Below, piece after piece: positions 26,356 through 35,427 of a stretch of DNA of 64,000 nucleotides. The notes under the pieces are model-generated. The model saw nothing but the letters and a program-made list of their open reading frames with translations, was not told the origin of the DNA and did no database searches. The position numbers were made by a program, and so were the translations under genes. The first letter of the stretch is position 1. Each line of letters opens with the position of its first letter. Origin of the DNA: JABJOR01 sp965603075 (GTDB lineage: Bacteria; Pseudomonadota; Alphaproteobacteria; Rhodospirillales; Casp-alpha2); NCBI GenBank assembly GCA_965603075.1, contig CBFDBO010000006.1, positions 62,001-126,000 on the forward strand, read 5' to 3'.

Positions 26356-27150
26356 TTAGTGTAGGATTTGGCTGAGGAACAATTGCGTTCTTTCTGATTT
26401 TGGATTGTTGAAGAATTCTTCTGGTTCGTTTTCTTCAATAATTTCGCCACCATCCATAAAGATGACGCGGTTTGCAACGGTTCGTGCAAAGCCCATTTCG
26501 TGGGTTACGCAGATCATGGTCATGCCTTCTTCGGCAAGCTGGACCATGGTATCTAGAACCTCTTTGATCATTTCTGGATCAAGGGCAGATGTGGGCTCAT
26601 CAAATAACATAACACGAGGGCTCATGCACAGAGACCGCGCAATGGCCACACGTTGTTGCTGTCCACCGGAAAGCTGGCCCGGAAACTTAAGCGCTTGTTC
26701 TGGAATTTTAACGCGCTCTAACATCTTCATGGCGGTTTCTTCTGCTTCTGCTTTGGGAACTTTACGAACCCAAATCGGGGCCAATGTCAGATTTTCAAGT
26801 ACCGTCAAATGCGGAAACAAATTAAAGTGTTGGAACACCATGCCGACTTCACGACGGATCGCGTCAATTTGTTTCAGATCATTGGAAAGCTCGATGCCAT
26901 CGACAATGATCGTGCCCTGTTGATGTTCTTCAAGACGGTTAATGCAGCGTATCATTGTTGATTTACCAGAACCAGAGGGTCCACAAACAACAATACGTTC
27001 GCCTTTATTAACAGTCAGGTTAATGTCCTTAAGGACATGGAAATCGCCATACCACTTATGAACACCGTCAAGACTAATCATGACGTCCTCAGAGACTGTC
27101 ATCTCTTTTATGGGGCGTTTTAGTTCTTCTGTTGCTACGCCGTCTGCCAT
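26356..27150 (-). CDS. aapP: General L-amino-acid ABC transporter, ATP-binding protein
   Basis: AapP powers uptake of polar and other L-amino acids through AapQM. The 264-residue product has Walker A GPSGSGKSTMIRC, the signature LSGGQQQRVAIARSL, Walker B RVMLFDEPTSALDPEM and the H-loop CVTHEMGFA. The ATG at 27150 has GGAGG 6 bases upstream, while the longer frame to 27174 has none, so I use 27150. It is the last gene of aapJQMP and ends before a strong terminator. Confidence 0.95.
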   Translation of the reverse strand: MADGVATEELKRPIKEMTVSEDVMISLDGVHKWYGDFHVLKDINLTVNKGERIVVCGPSGSGKSTMIRCINRLEEHQQGTIIVDGIELSNDLKQIDAIRREVGMVFQHFNLFPHLTVLENLTLAPIWVRKVPKAEAEETAMKMLERVKIPEQALKFPGQLSGGQQQRVAIARSLCMSPRVMLFDEPTSALDPEMIKEVLDTMVQLAEEGMTMICVTHEMGFARTVANRVIFMDGGEIIEENEPEEFFNNPKSERTQLFLSQILH

Positions 27151-27203
27151 GTTTTCCTCCAAAAATAAAATCAATAGAATTCAAATAAAGTTCAAAAGTT
27201 AAG

Positions 27204-28322
27204 CTAATGCCCGGTATGTAATTTCTTTTCGAGATGTACGCTGTAGCGTGACATGATGAAACAGAAGAACCAGAAGACAAAACCGGCAAACACATAAGCC
27301 TCTTCCGATAAACCGAGCCATTTAGGATTGGTAATGGCGGCTTGTGCGGAACCAAGCAAATCAAACAAGCCAATAATGGATACCAGTGTTGTATCTTTGA
27401 ATAAGCCAATAAAGGTGCTCACAATAGCCGGGATAACAAGCTTTAACGCTTGTGGCATAATGATCAGCCACATGGTTTTCCAATAGGATAAACCAAGCGC
27501 ACCAGCCGCTTCATACTGACCTTTTGGAATTGCCTGAAGACCACCACGGACAACCTCTGCCATATAAGCCGATGAGAATAATGCCACACCGATTAAGGCT
27601 CTGAGGAGTTTATCAAAGTTCACACCTTCTGGAAGGAATAATGGGAACATAACCGATGACATAAACAAGACTGTAATAAGCGGTACACCACGCCAAATTT
27701 CAATAAAGACTACACATACAGCGCGTACAGCGGGCATATGAGATCGTCGCCCAAGGGCCAAGACGACACCGATGGGGAGAGAGGCAACAATACCTGTAAC
27801 GCCCACAACCAAGGTTAGGAATAAGCCACCCCATAAAGGTGTTTCAACAATTGCTAACCCAAATGATCCACCGTAATAAAGAAAGAAGCAGATTACCGGG
27901 AAGACCACTAATAGATAAATTGAAATCCATTTTTTAAAAGGCGTTCCGGGAACGATGAGAGCCAATAATGGAATACCGCCAATAATGTAGGATAAATTAA
28001 CGCGCCATAATTCTGGCACTGGAAAACGTCCATACATTAAAAATTTGAACCATGCACTGATAAATACCCAGCAAGCGCCATCGTCCACACAGCTATCTTT
28101 GGCGAGCTCTCCCGTGAAGGTTGCTGAAAAGAATGCCCAATCCAATAAGGGAGGCACGCTTATATAAATCAAATATAGGCTAATGATGCTAAGGACTATA
28201 TTGGTGGGGGTTGAGAATAAGTGTTCGTGTAACCAACCGACAATACCACCGGTCGTACCCGGACGAGGTAAATCAGGATGCTCACCAACAACATAATCGA
28301 GTTTTTTTATTTGATCTGTCAT
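27204..28322 (-). CDS. aapM: General L-amino-acid ABC transporter, permease
   Basis: The 372-residue inner-membrane permease pairs with AapQ. It has a long N-terminal part with extra hydrophobic segments, then the His/Glu/Gln/Ser-type permease core with EVVRGGLQAIPKGQYEAAGALGLS, the EAA loop that contacts the ATPase, and a C-terminal helix. Length and gene order agree with rhizobial AapM. It follows aapQ after 13 bases. Confidence 0.94.
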   Translation of the reverse strand: MTDQIKKLDYVVGEHPDLPRPGTTGGIVGWLHEHLFSTPTNIVLSIISLYLIYISVPPLLDWAFFSATFTGELAKDSCVDDGACWVFISAWFKFLMYGRFPVPELWRVNLSYIIGGIPLLALIVPGTPFKKWISIYLLVVFPVICFFLYYGGSFGLAIVETPLWGGLFLTLVVGVTGIVASLPIGVVLALGRRSHMPAVRAVCVVFIEIWRGVPLITVLFMSSVMFPLFLPEGVNFDKLLRALIGVALFSSAYMAEVVRGGLQAIPKGQYEAAGALGLSYWKTMWLIIMPQALKLVIPAIVSTFIGLFKDTTLVSIIGLFDLLGSAQAAITNPKWLGLSEEAYVFAGFVFWFFCFIMSRYSVHLEKKLHTGH

Positions 28323-28335
28323 GTCATTGCTCCCT

Positions 28336-29556
28336 TCATCGCTCTACTAGCGCCATTTTATTGTTGTACCAGTTCATGAATGCAGAGATCCCTAAACTTA
28401 GCGTCAGATAGACAGCCATTGTAATTGATAGCACTTCGATCGCTTGACCGGTTTGGTTTAATGATGTGCCGGCAAAAACAGATGTCATGTCAGGATAAGC
28501 AATGGCCGCAGCCAAAGATGAGTTTTTGGTTAAGTTCAAATATTGACTTGATAAGGGCGGGATAATAACCCGCAGGGCCTGTGGTATGACAACCAATCTA
28601 AGGGTTGGGTTTTTACGTAACCCCAAGGCACCAGCGGCTTCAGTTTGCCCCTTGCTGACAGCCGTAATCCCCGCTCTAACAATCTCAGCGATAAACGCCG
28701 CTGTATAAATTGAGAGAGCGAATGAAAGAGCAATAAACTCTGGAATAATGACCATGCCACCTTGGTAATTAAAGCCCTTAAGGGCAGGATAATCCCAAGC
28801 AATGGGAAAGCCAGAAACGGCAAGTGCGACGAACGGTAATCCAATTATCAAGCCTAACGCTGTGAAGAAAACGGGGAATTGTTGCCCCGTTTGATCTTGG
28901 CGTTTATGGGCCCACCGCGCAACAACGATGGTGGCAATGATACCAACAATAAAGGCGATAATGACAAGGAAAAAGCCAGATTCAGGTATAGGGCTCGGGG
29001 AATAAATCCCCCGATTGTTAACAAAGAAACTGTCAAGAAATTCCAAGCTTTGTTTCGGGCCTGGTAGATTACGTAATACACCAAAATACCAGAAAAATAT
29101 TTGTAAAAGAAGCGGTATATTTCGAATGATTTCGATGTAAACCATCGCAATATTTGAGACCAACCAGTTATTTGAAAGTCGCGCTACACCAATAATAAAG
29201 CCTAAAGCCGTGGCAAGAAATATCGAGAAAACTGAAACAACAATAGTATTGTATAAACCAACAAGGAACACGGTTCCATGGGTACTGGACTCGCTATACT
29301 CAATGAGCGTCATAACAATGGCAAAGCCAGAGGCCGTGTTAAGGAAGTCAAAACCCGATGCAATACCTTGACGTTCAAGGTTATCAAGGGTGTTCCCTAC
29401 AATATACACACCTAGGGCAATAATGCCGCCGAGTATTATTGTTTGAAAGAACAAAGCCCTGAAAACGGGATTGTTAAGAATGCTGATTTTGGGCGGTGTC
29501 ATTTTTTCATGTGACACCGCTATCGTCGTGCTATTGGTAGAATTATCGTTAGTCAC
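28336..29556 (-). CDS. aapQ: General L-amino-acid ABC transporter, permease
   Basis: The 406-residue permease is the second membrane subunit of the amino-acid importer. The EAA loop reads EIVRAGITAVSKGQTEAAGALGL near residue 310, and the N-terminal region has the extra loops typical of AapQ (GIASGFDFLNTASGF). It lies 200 bases after aapJ; that gap holds a terminator-like hairpin and short repeats, so aapQ should be made in smaller amounts than the binding protein. Confidence 0.94.
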   Translation of the reverse strand: MTNDNSTNSTTIAVSHEKMTPPKISILNNPVFRALFFQTIILGGIIALGVYIVGNTLDNLERQGIASGFDFLNTASGFAIVMTLIEYSESSTHGTVFLVGLYNTIVVSVFSIFLATALGFIIGVARLSNNWLVSNIAMVYIEIIRNIPLLLQIFFWYFGVLRNLPGPKQSLEFLDSFFVNNRGIYSPSPIPESGFFLVIIAFIVGIIATIVVARWAHKRQDQTGQQFPVFFTALGLIIGLPFVALAVSGFPIAWDYPALKGFNYQGGMVIIPEFIALSFALSIYTAAFIAEIVRAGITAVSKGQTEAAGALGLRKNPTLRLVVIPQALRVIIPPLSSQYLNLTKNSSLAAAIAYPDMTSVFAGTSLNQTGQAIEVLSITMAVYLTLSLGISAFMNWYNNKMALVER

Positions 29557-29600
29557 GAAATCCCCTCCGTATATGCAACCCTGTTTAGGTCAGTTTTATA

Positions 29601-29668
29601 TTATTTTAATTGTTTATTTTAATTGTTTTTTTTACGTCGTCTTAAGAAATAGAAATAGAAATAGAAAA
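29601..29668. repeat. Short tandem repeats in the aapJ-aapQ gap
   Basis: Two 13-base copies of TTATTTTAATTGT lie at 29601-29626, and a 6-base unit AGAAAT is repeated at 29645-29668 (three exact copies and one near copy). They are AT-rich and sit between the aapJ terminator hairpin and the aapQ start. Confidence 0.75.
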
Positions 29669-29708
29669 TTTTAAAAAAATAGATTTAATTTATTGGAAAA
29701 AAAACGGT

Positions 29709-29741
29709 GACGCATGCACCAGAATTACTGATGCATGCGTC
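29709..29741 (-). terminator. Attenuating hairpin after aapJ
   Basis: A perfect 10-bp stem (GACGCATGCA / TGCATGCGTC) with a 13-base loop is followed on the minus strand by ACCG and eight T residues. It lies 15 bases after the aapJ stop and inside the operon, as expected for partial termination that leaves more binding protein than permease. Confidence 0.8.
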
Positions 29742-29756
29742 TATATCCGTTAAACC

Positions 29757-30773
29757 TTAGCGAGCAGGCATTGGGTAGATTAGACCGCCCATGCTCCAAA
29801 GATTGTTAACTCCACGAGGCAGAGCTAGTGGTGTGTTTGGACCAACATGTGTTTCAAATGATTCGCCGTAGTTGCCAACCTGTTTGATTGCATTGTAAGA
29901 CCAGTCACCATCAAGACCAAGCTTGGCACCGAGGTCACCTTCAACGTTAAGAAGGCGCATAACCGTTGGGTGTGTGCTTGATTTCATTTCATCTGCATTT
30001 GCAGATGTGATGCCAACTTCTTCAGCTTCTTGCGTTGCATAAAGAGTCCATTTTACGATATCGAACCATTGGTCATCGCCGTGGCGAACAACAGGTCCAA
30101 GAGGCTCTTTAGAGATAACTTCTGGAAGAACCATATGTGCATCTGGATCGGTTAGTTTGCCACGTTGAGCAGCAAGACCTGATTGATCCGTTGTGTAAAC
30201 GTCACAACGACCAGCGTCATAAGCGCCAACAACTTCGTCAGCTTTTTCGAAAGCAACAAGCTTCATTGTCATTTTGTTAGCACGGAAAAAATCTGAAACG
30301 TTTAGTTCTGTTGTTGTACCAGAGTTTGTACATACAGCAGCACCATCAAGTTCCATAGCGCTAGAAACGCCTAGATCTTTACGAACCATGAAACCTTGAC
30401 CATCGAAATAGTTTACACCGGCAAAGTTCAGGCCAAGTGAAGTATCACGGGTAAGTGTCCATGTTGTGTTACGAGAAAGAATGTCCACTTCGCCAGATTG
30501 AAGAGCGGTGAAACGTTCTTTAGCTGAAAGTGGGGTGAATTTAACGGCGCTTGCGTCGCCCAGTACAGCTGCTGCAACAGAACGACATAAATCTACATCC
30601 AAACCAGTCCAGTTGCCAGCTTCATCCGGGTTTGAGAAACCGGGAAGTCCTTGGCTAACTCCACATTGAATATGACCTTTTGCTTTAACATCATCGAGGG
30701 TTGCGGCAGAGACACCAGCAGAGACAAATGCTACTGCTGCAAACGCAGTAATTGCGCCTAAAGTTTTTTTCAT
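29757..30773 (-). CDS. aapJ: General L-amino-acid ABC transporter, periplasmic binding protein
   Basis: The 338-residue protein is the periplasmic substrate-binding part of the amino-acid importer. It has a signal peptide (MKKTLGAITAFAAVAFVSAGVSA), then the mature start TLDDVKAKGHIQCGVSQGLPGFS, typical of AapJ/BztA, and the ligand-domain segments SAKERFTALQSGEVDILSRN and AGRCDVYTTDQSGL. GGGAG precedes the ATG. A lyase homologue gene ends 111 bases upstream on the same strand. Confidence 0.95.
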   Translation of the reverse strand: MKKTLGAITAFAAVAFVSAGVSAATLDDVKAKGHIQCGVSQGLPGFSNPDEAGNWTGLDVDLCRSVAAAVLGDASAVKFTPLSAKERFTALQSGEVDILSRNTTWTLTRDTSLGLNFAGVNYFDGQGFMVRKDLGVSSAMELDGAAVCTNSGTTTELNVSDFFRANKMTMKLVAFEKADEVVGAYDAGRCDVYTTDQSGLAAQRGKLTDPDAHMVLPEVISKEPLGPVVRHGDDQWFDIVKWTLYATQEAEEVGITSANADEMKSSTHPTVMRLLNVEGDLGAKLGLDGDWSYNAIKQVGNYGESFETHVGPNTPLALPRGVNNLWSMGGLIYPMPAR

Positions 30774-30884
30774 TGATTTTTTCTCCCTGAAAAAACAACT
30801 AATTGTTATTGTAACTCGTCACATTGATGTAACGAACGAACCAAATTGTTATCAGCTAAAAGTTTGATACTCAACCCTTTACTG

Positions 30885-32321
30885 TCAATGATTTTCAATA
30901 GTTGAAGTAAAATAAGTACTTATTTTGTGTAAATCAGGCCCCATTAGCCTCGGTGTTTCCAGAGGGGAAAAATTGTTTCTTATAATGCTAAGTTTATTCT
31001 GTAGCTTTATTGGGACTTTTCTATTTGTTATAAATAAAGCCTGTGAGGAAACAGCCGCTAGAATCGCTAAGCATTGATCCATACATCGCCCAGCTTGTAT
31101 TGCTTTATACCACGCAGGGAATGCATTCGATGCAACATCGTTCTGACCGTAACCACCGCTTTCTGAAGCGGGTAAAAATGTAGGTTGTGCCCAATGGCGG
31201 GCTTGTTCCGCAATCCCGACGGCTGCCATGCCGCTACACCCCATATAACGATTGTCCTCCGGTCCATTTAATAGCTGGTCCGGTAAACCCGAAAGGGTGC
31301 CGTCCAACATTTTGCTGGCTTGTTTTTCTGCTAAACTGCACAAATCGGCATAACAGGCAGCCAATTCATTCATTATCGGCGCGGCTTCGACGTTTTGATA
31401 ACCACCCGTTGATAATGCACGCCCCGTGGGGTGTTGTGCATCGGGCAAAATATAAACAGGATTATCGGTGACGGCTTTTAAGCATCGTTCGGCTGATTGC
31501 CGCGCCCGTCTAACCGCCCCATAAGCGCGCCCAAGATACCTTGGTAGAACTCTAAAACTAACGGGGGCTTGATAGGCGCGTCGGTCTTCTGTTTGCCCGC
31601 CTTCCAGACGAGCGCGTAAGGAAGCGATGGCTTCAATTTCATCTTCATTTCCCCATAGCCCCCCTAAGAGGGGATCTAAATGACCCATGGGGGCTTTAAG
31701 CGCCTCCCAAGAAAGGGCAAAAACGTCACTGATTTCTTCTAACCTATTAGCTGCCACAAGGGCCGCATCGGCAATCAATGCCGAACCGCAAGGGGAGCCA
31801 TTAATAAGACAAAGGCAGTCTTTCTCTCGCAAATCAAAGTTTACAGCTAAATCTGTAAAAAGATGGGAAAGAGGCAAAATCTCCCCTGCCCCTCCATTGC
31901 CTTGAATTGGTACATCTGGAATTTGATCAGATTTAAGCATCTGAGCTACTTTAATAGCGAGTTCAGGGGTAATAGCGCTGTGTCCCGAGATGAAATTAGT
32001 TAAGCGCGCAAAAACCATACCTCTGGTAACACGGATGGGCATCTTTTCTTCACCAAAGGATACGGTCGCTGCAAAAGGTGGGTTCTTGGCATTTTGCAAT
32101 CGTTGTTCTTTAGTGAAACGAAGTTTTGCATTCTGGCCATACCCACTTGTCACACCGTAAACGACAACATCAGGATCTTCGATATGATTTAAAAACGCTT
32201 GTCGATAGGTCCTCATTCGATCAATGGCTTGATCGCCAATGGTCACAGGTTGCCCTTCCCAAGCTACTTTTTGATAACTTTTTAGGGTGAAATCTTTTCT
32301 GTCATTCAACGTAATCGTCAT
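30885..32321 (-). CDS. Aromatic-amino-acid-lyase (HAL/PAL) family homologue lacking the MIO serine
   Basis: The 478-residue product aligns along its length with histidine/phenylalanine ammonia-lyases: VYGVTSGYG with Tyr55, FISGHSAI, NGSPCGSAL with Asn174, YQAPVSFRVLPRYLG with Gln251 and Arg257, and GQNDVAS near 392-398. The loop that should read G-A-S-G-D-L-A-P-L and form the MIO cofactor reads GNGGAGEILPLSH (141-153), with no Ser and one residue fewer. The position of the usual active-site Tyr before the conserved Arg is Val255. The frame is otherwise intact, so function is uncertain: a lyase by other chemistry, or a non-enzymatic role. The ATG at 32321 has GAGGG upstream. It precedes aapJ on the same strand. 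Confidence 0.85.
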   Translation of the reverse strand: MTITLNDRKDFTLKSYQKVAWEGQPVTIGDQAIDRMRTYRQAFLNHIEDPDVVVYGVTSGYGQNAKLRFTKEQRLQNAKNPPFAATVSFGEEKMPIRVTRGMVFARLTNFISGHSAITPELAIKVAQMLKSDQIPDVPIQGNGGAGEILPLSHLFTDLAVNFDLREKDCLCLINGSPCGSALIADAALVAANRLEEISDVFALSWEALKAPMGHLDPLLGGLWGNEDEIEAIASLRARLEGGQTEDRRAYQAPVSFRVLPRYLGRAYGAVRRARQSAERCLKAVTDNPVYILPDAQHPTGRALSTGGYQNVEAAPIMNELAACYADLCSLAEKQASKMLDGTLSGLPDQLLNGPEDNRYMGCSGMAAVGIAEQARHWAQPTFLPASESGGYGQNDVASNAFPAWYKAIQAGRCMDQCLAILAAVSSQALFITNRKVPIKLQNKLSIIRNNFSPLETPRLMGPDLHKISTYFTSTIENH

Positions 32322-32431
32322 CAACAATCCCTCATTCTTTATCTTTTTGATATAATGGCGTGGCAATGTCATAAGATCATGGAATATTATTAACTCATTT
32401 AAACTCTTGATGTAAAATTTGGAATAATGCC

Positions 32432-33616
32432 ATGTCCGTAAAAGATTTGTCCTCCTTAAAACGTGAAACTGCCTTAGGTAACGTCGGGCGCGACCCCGAT
32501 CGATTTGAAGGCGTGGTTAATCCCCCTGTGTTTCACGCATCAACAATTGTTTACCCGTCCGTAAAGGCTTACCGAGAAAAAACAGGCCCTAACGCACTGA
32601 ATGTAAATAACTATGGACGCATAGGCACGTCCACCACTCGCGCTGTTGAGCAAGCGGTTGCTACGCTCGAAGGGGGCGACATGGCTGTTAATTTCCCTTC
32701 TGGTTTGGCGGCTGTTGTCGGGGCGTTAAATACATTTTTACAAGCAGGCGATCATTTGTTAATTGCCGATAATGTGTATAGTCCATCGCGAAATTACTGT
32801 CGTGATATTTTGGCGAAGTTCGGCGTGATTGTTGAGCACTTCGATCCCATGTTGGGCGCGGAAATTAGAACGCTGTTTAGGCCAGAAACCAAGGTGGTTT
32901 ATTTTGAAGCCCCTGGCTCGCAAAGTTTTGAAGTTTGCGACGTGCCCGCCATATGCTCGGCCGCCCATGATAAAGGTATCCTAACCATGATGGATAATAC
33001 GTGGAGTGCTGGGTATTACTTTGCTCCCTTTGAGCACGGCGTTGATATCTCCATTCAAGCGGCTACCAAATACCATTGTGGTCATGCCGATGCCATGTTG
33101 GGATTTGTAATTTGCAAAAATGATCATTATGAAAAATTAAAAATAACAGCTATTCGGTACGGTACTTGCGCGGGGCCAGATGTTTGTAATCTTGGACTAC
33201 GGGGGATCAGAACATTGGATGTTCGTATGCCGAGACATTATGAAACCGGTCTAAAACTGGCGGAGTGGCTGAAGGGTCGTGACGAAGTTAAAACCGTGCT
33301 TCACCCTGCCCTATCAACCAGCCCCGGTCATGAGTTCTGGAAACGTGACTTTACCGGCGCGTCTGGATTGTTTGGGGTGATTTTAAAAGATTATTCTGAT
33401 GAAGCCATGGAAAAGATGATCGATGGGCTAGAGCTTTATGGTCTCGGTGATAGTTGGGGTGGGTTTGAGAGTTTATTGGTGCCTAGCAACCCGACCAAAA
33501 TACGCACAGCAACCCAATGGCCGCACGTCGAACCTGGCATCCGTATACATGCAGGACTAGAGAATTTTGAAGACCTACGCGATGATCTTGAAGCTGGCCT
33601 TGAAAGACTTGTATAA
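32432..33616 (+). CDS. metC: Cystathionine beta-lyase
   Basis: This PLP enzyme of the Cys/Met-metabolism family splits cystathionine to homocysteine, pyruvate and ammonia. The 394-residue product has VNNYGRIGTSTTRAVEQAVATLEGG near residue 60, the Asp-containing MMDNTWSAGYYFAPFEHG, and the PLP lysine in SIQAATKYHCGHADAMLG. C-terminal WGGFESLLVP and GIRIHAGLENFEDL match bacterial MetC. It could act on related C-S bonds such as cystine. It diverges from the lyase homologue across about 110 bases and converges on znuB. Confidence 0.93.
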   Translation: MSVKDLSSLKRETALGNVGRDPDRFEGVVNPPVFHASTIVYPSVKAYREKTGPNALNVNNYGRIGTSTTRAVEQAVATLEGGDMAVNFPSGLAAVVGALNTFLQAGDHLLIADNVYSPSRNYCRDILAKFGVIVEHFDPMLGAEIRTLFRPETKVVYFEAPGSQSFEVCDVPAICSAAHDKGILTMMDNTWSAGYYFAPFEHGVDISIQAATKYHCGHADAMLGFVICKNDHYEKLKITAIRYGTCAGPDVCNLGLRGIRTLDVRMPRHYETGLKLAEWLKGRDEVKTVLHPALSTSPGHEFWKRDFTGASGLFGVILKDYSDEAMEKMIDGLELYGLGDSWGGFESLLVPSNPTKIRTATQWPHVEPGIRIHAGLENFEDLRDDLEAGLERLV

Positions 33617-33632
33617 TTTAAGGTTGGGATGA

Positions 33633-34475
33633 TTAAGGCAATTTAAGCGGTCTTTTTGGTGACTTAGGGGGCCGCAAAACGATCGATAAAATATAGAGAA
33701 TAATTGAAGCCACAACGATGGAGGGCCCTGCGGGTGTATCGGCGTAATATGAAGCCCATAACCCAGCCCCTACCGCAATAATACCTATGATAATTGATAG
33801 AGCTGCCATACTTTCCGGCGAGCGTGATAACAACCGGGCCACAGACGGTGGGATGATCAACATGGATACCACTAATAACACACCGACAAGTTTCATGGCC
33901 GTACTCACCACAAGAGCTAATAATAAAAGGTGAATAATTTTGGTTCGTGTAACGTTTACACCTTCTACTTTTGCGACATCTTCATTAATGACCAACGACA
34001 GCATGGATTGCCATAAAAACCCCATGACGATTAGAACGACCGCCCCTGCTCCATAGATCAGCCATAAATCATCAACGGTGACAGCTAGAATATCGCCGAA
34101 CAAATAAGCGAATAAATCGATCCGTTCTGTCTCAACAAACGCCAAAATGACAAGGGAGAATGCCAGTGTTCCTTGGGCTATAAGCCCAATAGCTGAATCA
34201 GCTTCGCTGATGGAGTACCGTTCTATAACAAAAAGAATAATGGCAACCGCGCTGCAGACACCAAAGATGATCAACCACGGCATAATACCGAGGACCACCC
34301 CTAAGACGACCCCTAGTAATGCCGAATGGGCGAGCGCCTCGCCAAAGTATGCCATCCTGCGCCATACAACAAAGGCTCCCAAAGGCCCGGCTACAATGGC
34401 AACCCCAATCCCGGCAAGAAGTGCGCGGATCATAAAGTCAGGCATCATAAAATCATTGAACATTTCAGAGAGCAT
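33633..34475 (-). CDS. znuB: Zinc ABC transporter, permease
   Basis: The 280-residue inner-membrane permease belongs to the ABC-3 (ZnuB/MntB) family, with about eight hydrophobic segments and the coupling region RRMAYFGEALAHSALLGVVLG near residue 35, plus AVSTAMKLVGVLLVVSMLIIPPS-like helices later. The chosen ATG overlaps the znuC end by 11 bases and has AAAGGGGGCGG upstream; a longer frame to 34640 only mirrors the znuC tail. Its 3' end lies 16 bases from that of metC. Zinc rather than manganese is inferred from the paired ATPase's His-rich tail. Confidence 0.9.
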   Translation of the reverse strand: MLSEMFNDFMMPDFMIRALLAGIGVAIVAGPLGAFVVWRRMAYFGEALAHSALLGVVLGVVLGIMPWLIIFGVCSAVAIILFVIERYSISEADSAIGLIAQGTLAFSLVILAFVETERIDLFAYLFGDILAVTVDDLWLIYGAGAVVLIVMGFLWQSMLSLVINEDVAKVEGVNVTRTKIIHLLLLALVVSTAMKLVGVLLVVSMLIIPPSVARLLSRSPESMAALSIIIGIIAVGAGLWASYYADTPAGPSIVVASIILYILSIVLRPPKSPKRPLKLP

Positions 34476-35301
34476 TACCGCCCCCTTTGGTCTCTGATTG
34501 GTCGATTTCAACGGCATGACCCGCGGGGTCGTGGGTATGGTCGTGATGGTGATGGTATATGGCCAATCGATCCGCAGCTTGGCTGCCAAAAATATTTTGG
34601 AACGCTGGGTCACGGGCAACCATGGCGGGTTTGCCTTCACAACAAATATGATGGTTGAGGCATATCACCCGGTCCGTCGATGCCATCACGATATGTAAAT
34701 CATGGGACACCATAAGAACGCCGCATTGGCGTTCATCGCGAATGCGAGCGATTAAATCATAAATCTCTGTTTGTCCCGTGACATCAACGCCTTGAACAGG
34801 TTCATCAAGCACCAATAATTCTGGATCTCGTAGCAAGGCGCGCGCCAGCATAACCCGTTGAAGTTCACCGCCCGATAGCTCATGGATGCTCGCTTCATAG
34901 AGATCTGGTGCGCCGACTTCTTCCAATACGGCAGCCCGCCGACCTTTTTGGCGGTTTGGGCCGATGGCAACACCAAACTTAAGGAACCGACCGACATTCA
35001 ATGGCAGTGATGGTTCAATTCGTAATCGTTGCGGTACGTAGCCTATATGAAGATCAGGCTTTCGGCTAATGGTGCCACTTGTTGGTTCAAGTAACCCAAG
35101 CAAAACACGAATAAAAGTTGTTTTACCGGACCCATTGGGACCGATCAGAGTTACAATTTCACCGCTGTTTATGGTTGTAGAGATATTTTGTAATATAGAA
35201 TTCCCATCGACCACATAGTCAATATGATCCGTTGATACCAATGCCCCATTCATGGAGAGTGTATTGGATGTTTTTTGAGATGGATTTGGGCTGGTCTGCA
35301 A
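34465..35301 (-). CDS. znuC: Zinc ABC transporter, ATP-binding protein
   Basis: The 278-residue ATPase has Walker A GPNGSGKTTFIRVLLGLL, signature LSGGELQRVMLARAL, Walker B LLVLDEPVQGVDVTG and an H-loop in MVSHDLHIVM. The C-terminus carries YHHHHDHTHDPAGH, a His/Asp stretch that plausibly binds zinc and is common in ZnuC of alphaproteobacteria. No binding protein (znuA) or Zur regulator is in the window, so the importer is incomplete here. The start could also be Met17. It diverges from hisI. Confidence 0.92.
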   Translation of the reverse strand: MQTSPNPSQKTSNTLSMNGALVSTDHIDYVVDGNSILQNISTTINSGEIVTLIGPNGSGKTTFIRVLLGLLEPTSGTISRKPDLHIGYVPQRLRIEPSLPLNVGRFLKFGVAIGPNRQKGRRAAVLEEVGAPDLYEASIHELSGGELQRVMLARALLRDPELLVLDEPVQGVDVTGQTEIYDLIARIRDERQCGVLMVSHDLHIVMASTDRVICLNHHICCEGKPAMVARDPAFQNIFGSQAADRLAIYHHHHDHTHDPAGHAVEIDQSETKGGGNAL

Positions 35302-35427
35302 TTTATTGCCTTATTTAATACCGATAAACGTGAAATGATAGGGCGTGCGATGAATTGAAACGGGACTTAACTAACTATATGATTTAAACAAACCCTACTC
35401 TTTAACATGCTTTCTGGAAAGAATTTG

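Noticed and set aside
31884..31901. Frameshift or pseudogene in the lyase homologue
   Set aside because: The frame is open for its full length and the motifs on both sides are in register, so this is a true in-frame change rather than a broken gene.
32322..32431. SAM riboswitch before metC
   Set aside because: The divergent gap is too short and lacks the expected stems.
35302..35427. Zur box between znuC and hisI
   Set aside because: I could not find a convincing palindrome of the known zinc-regulator type.
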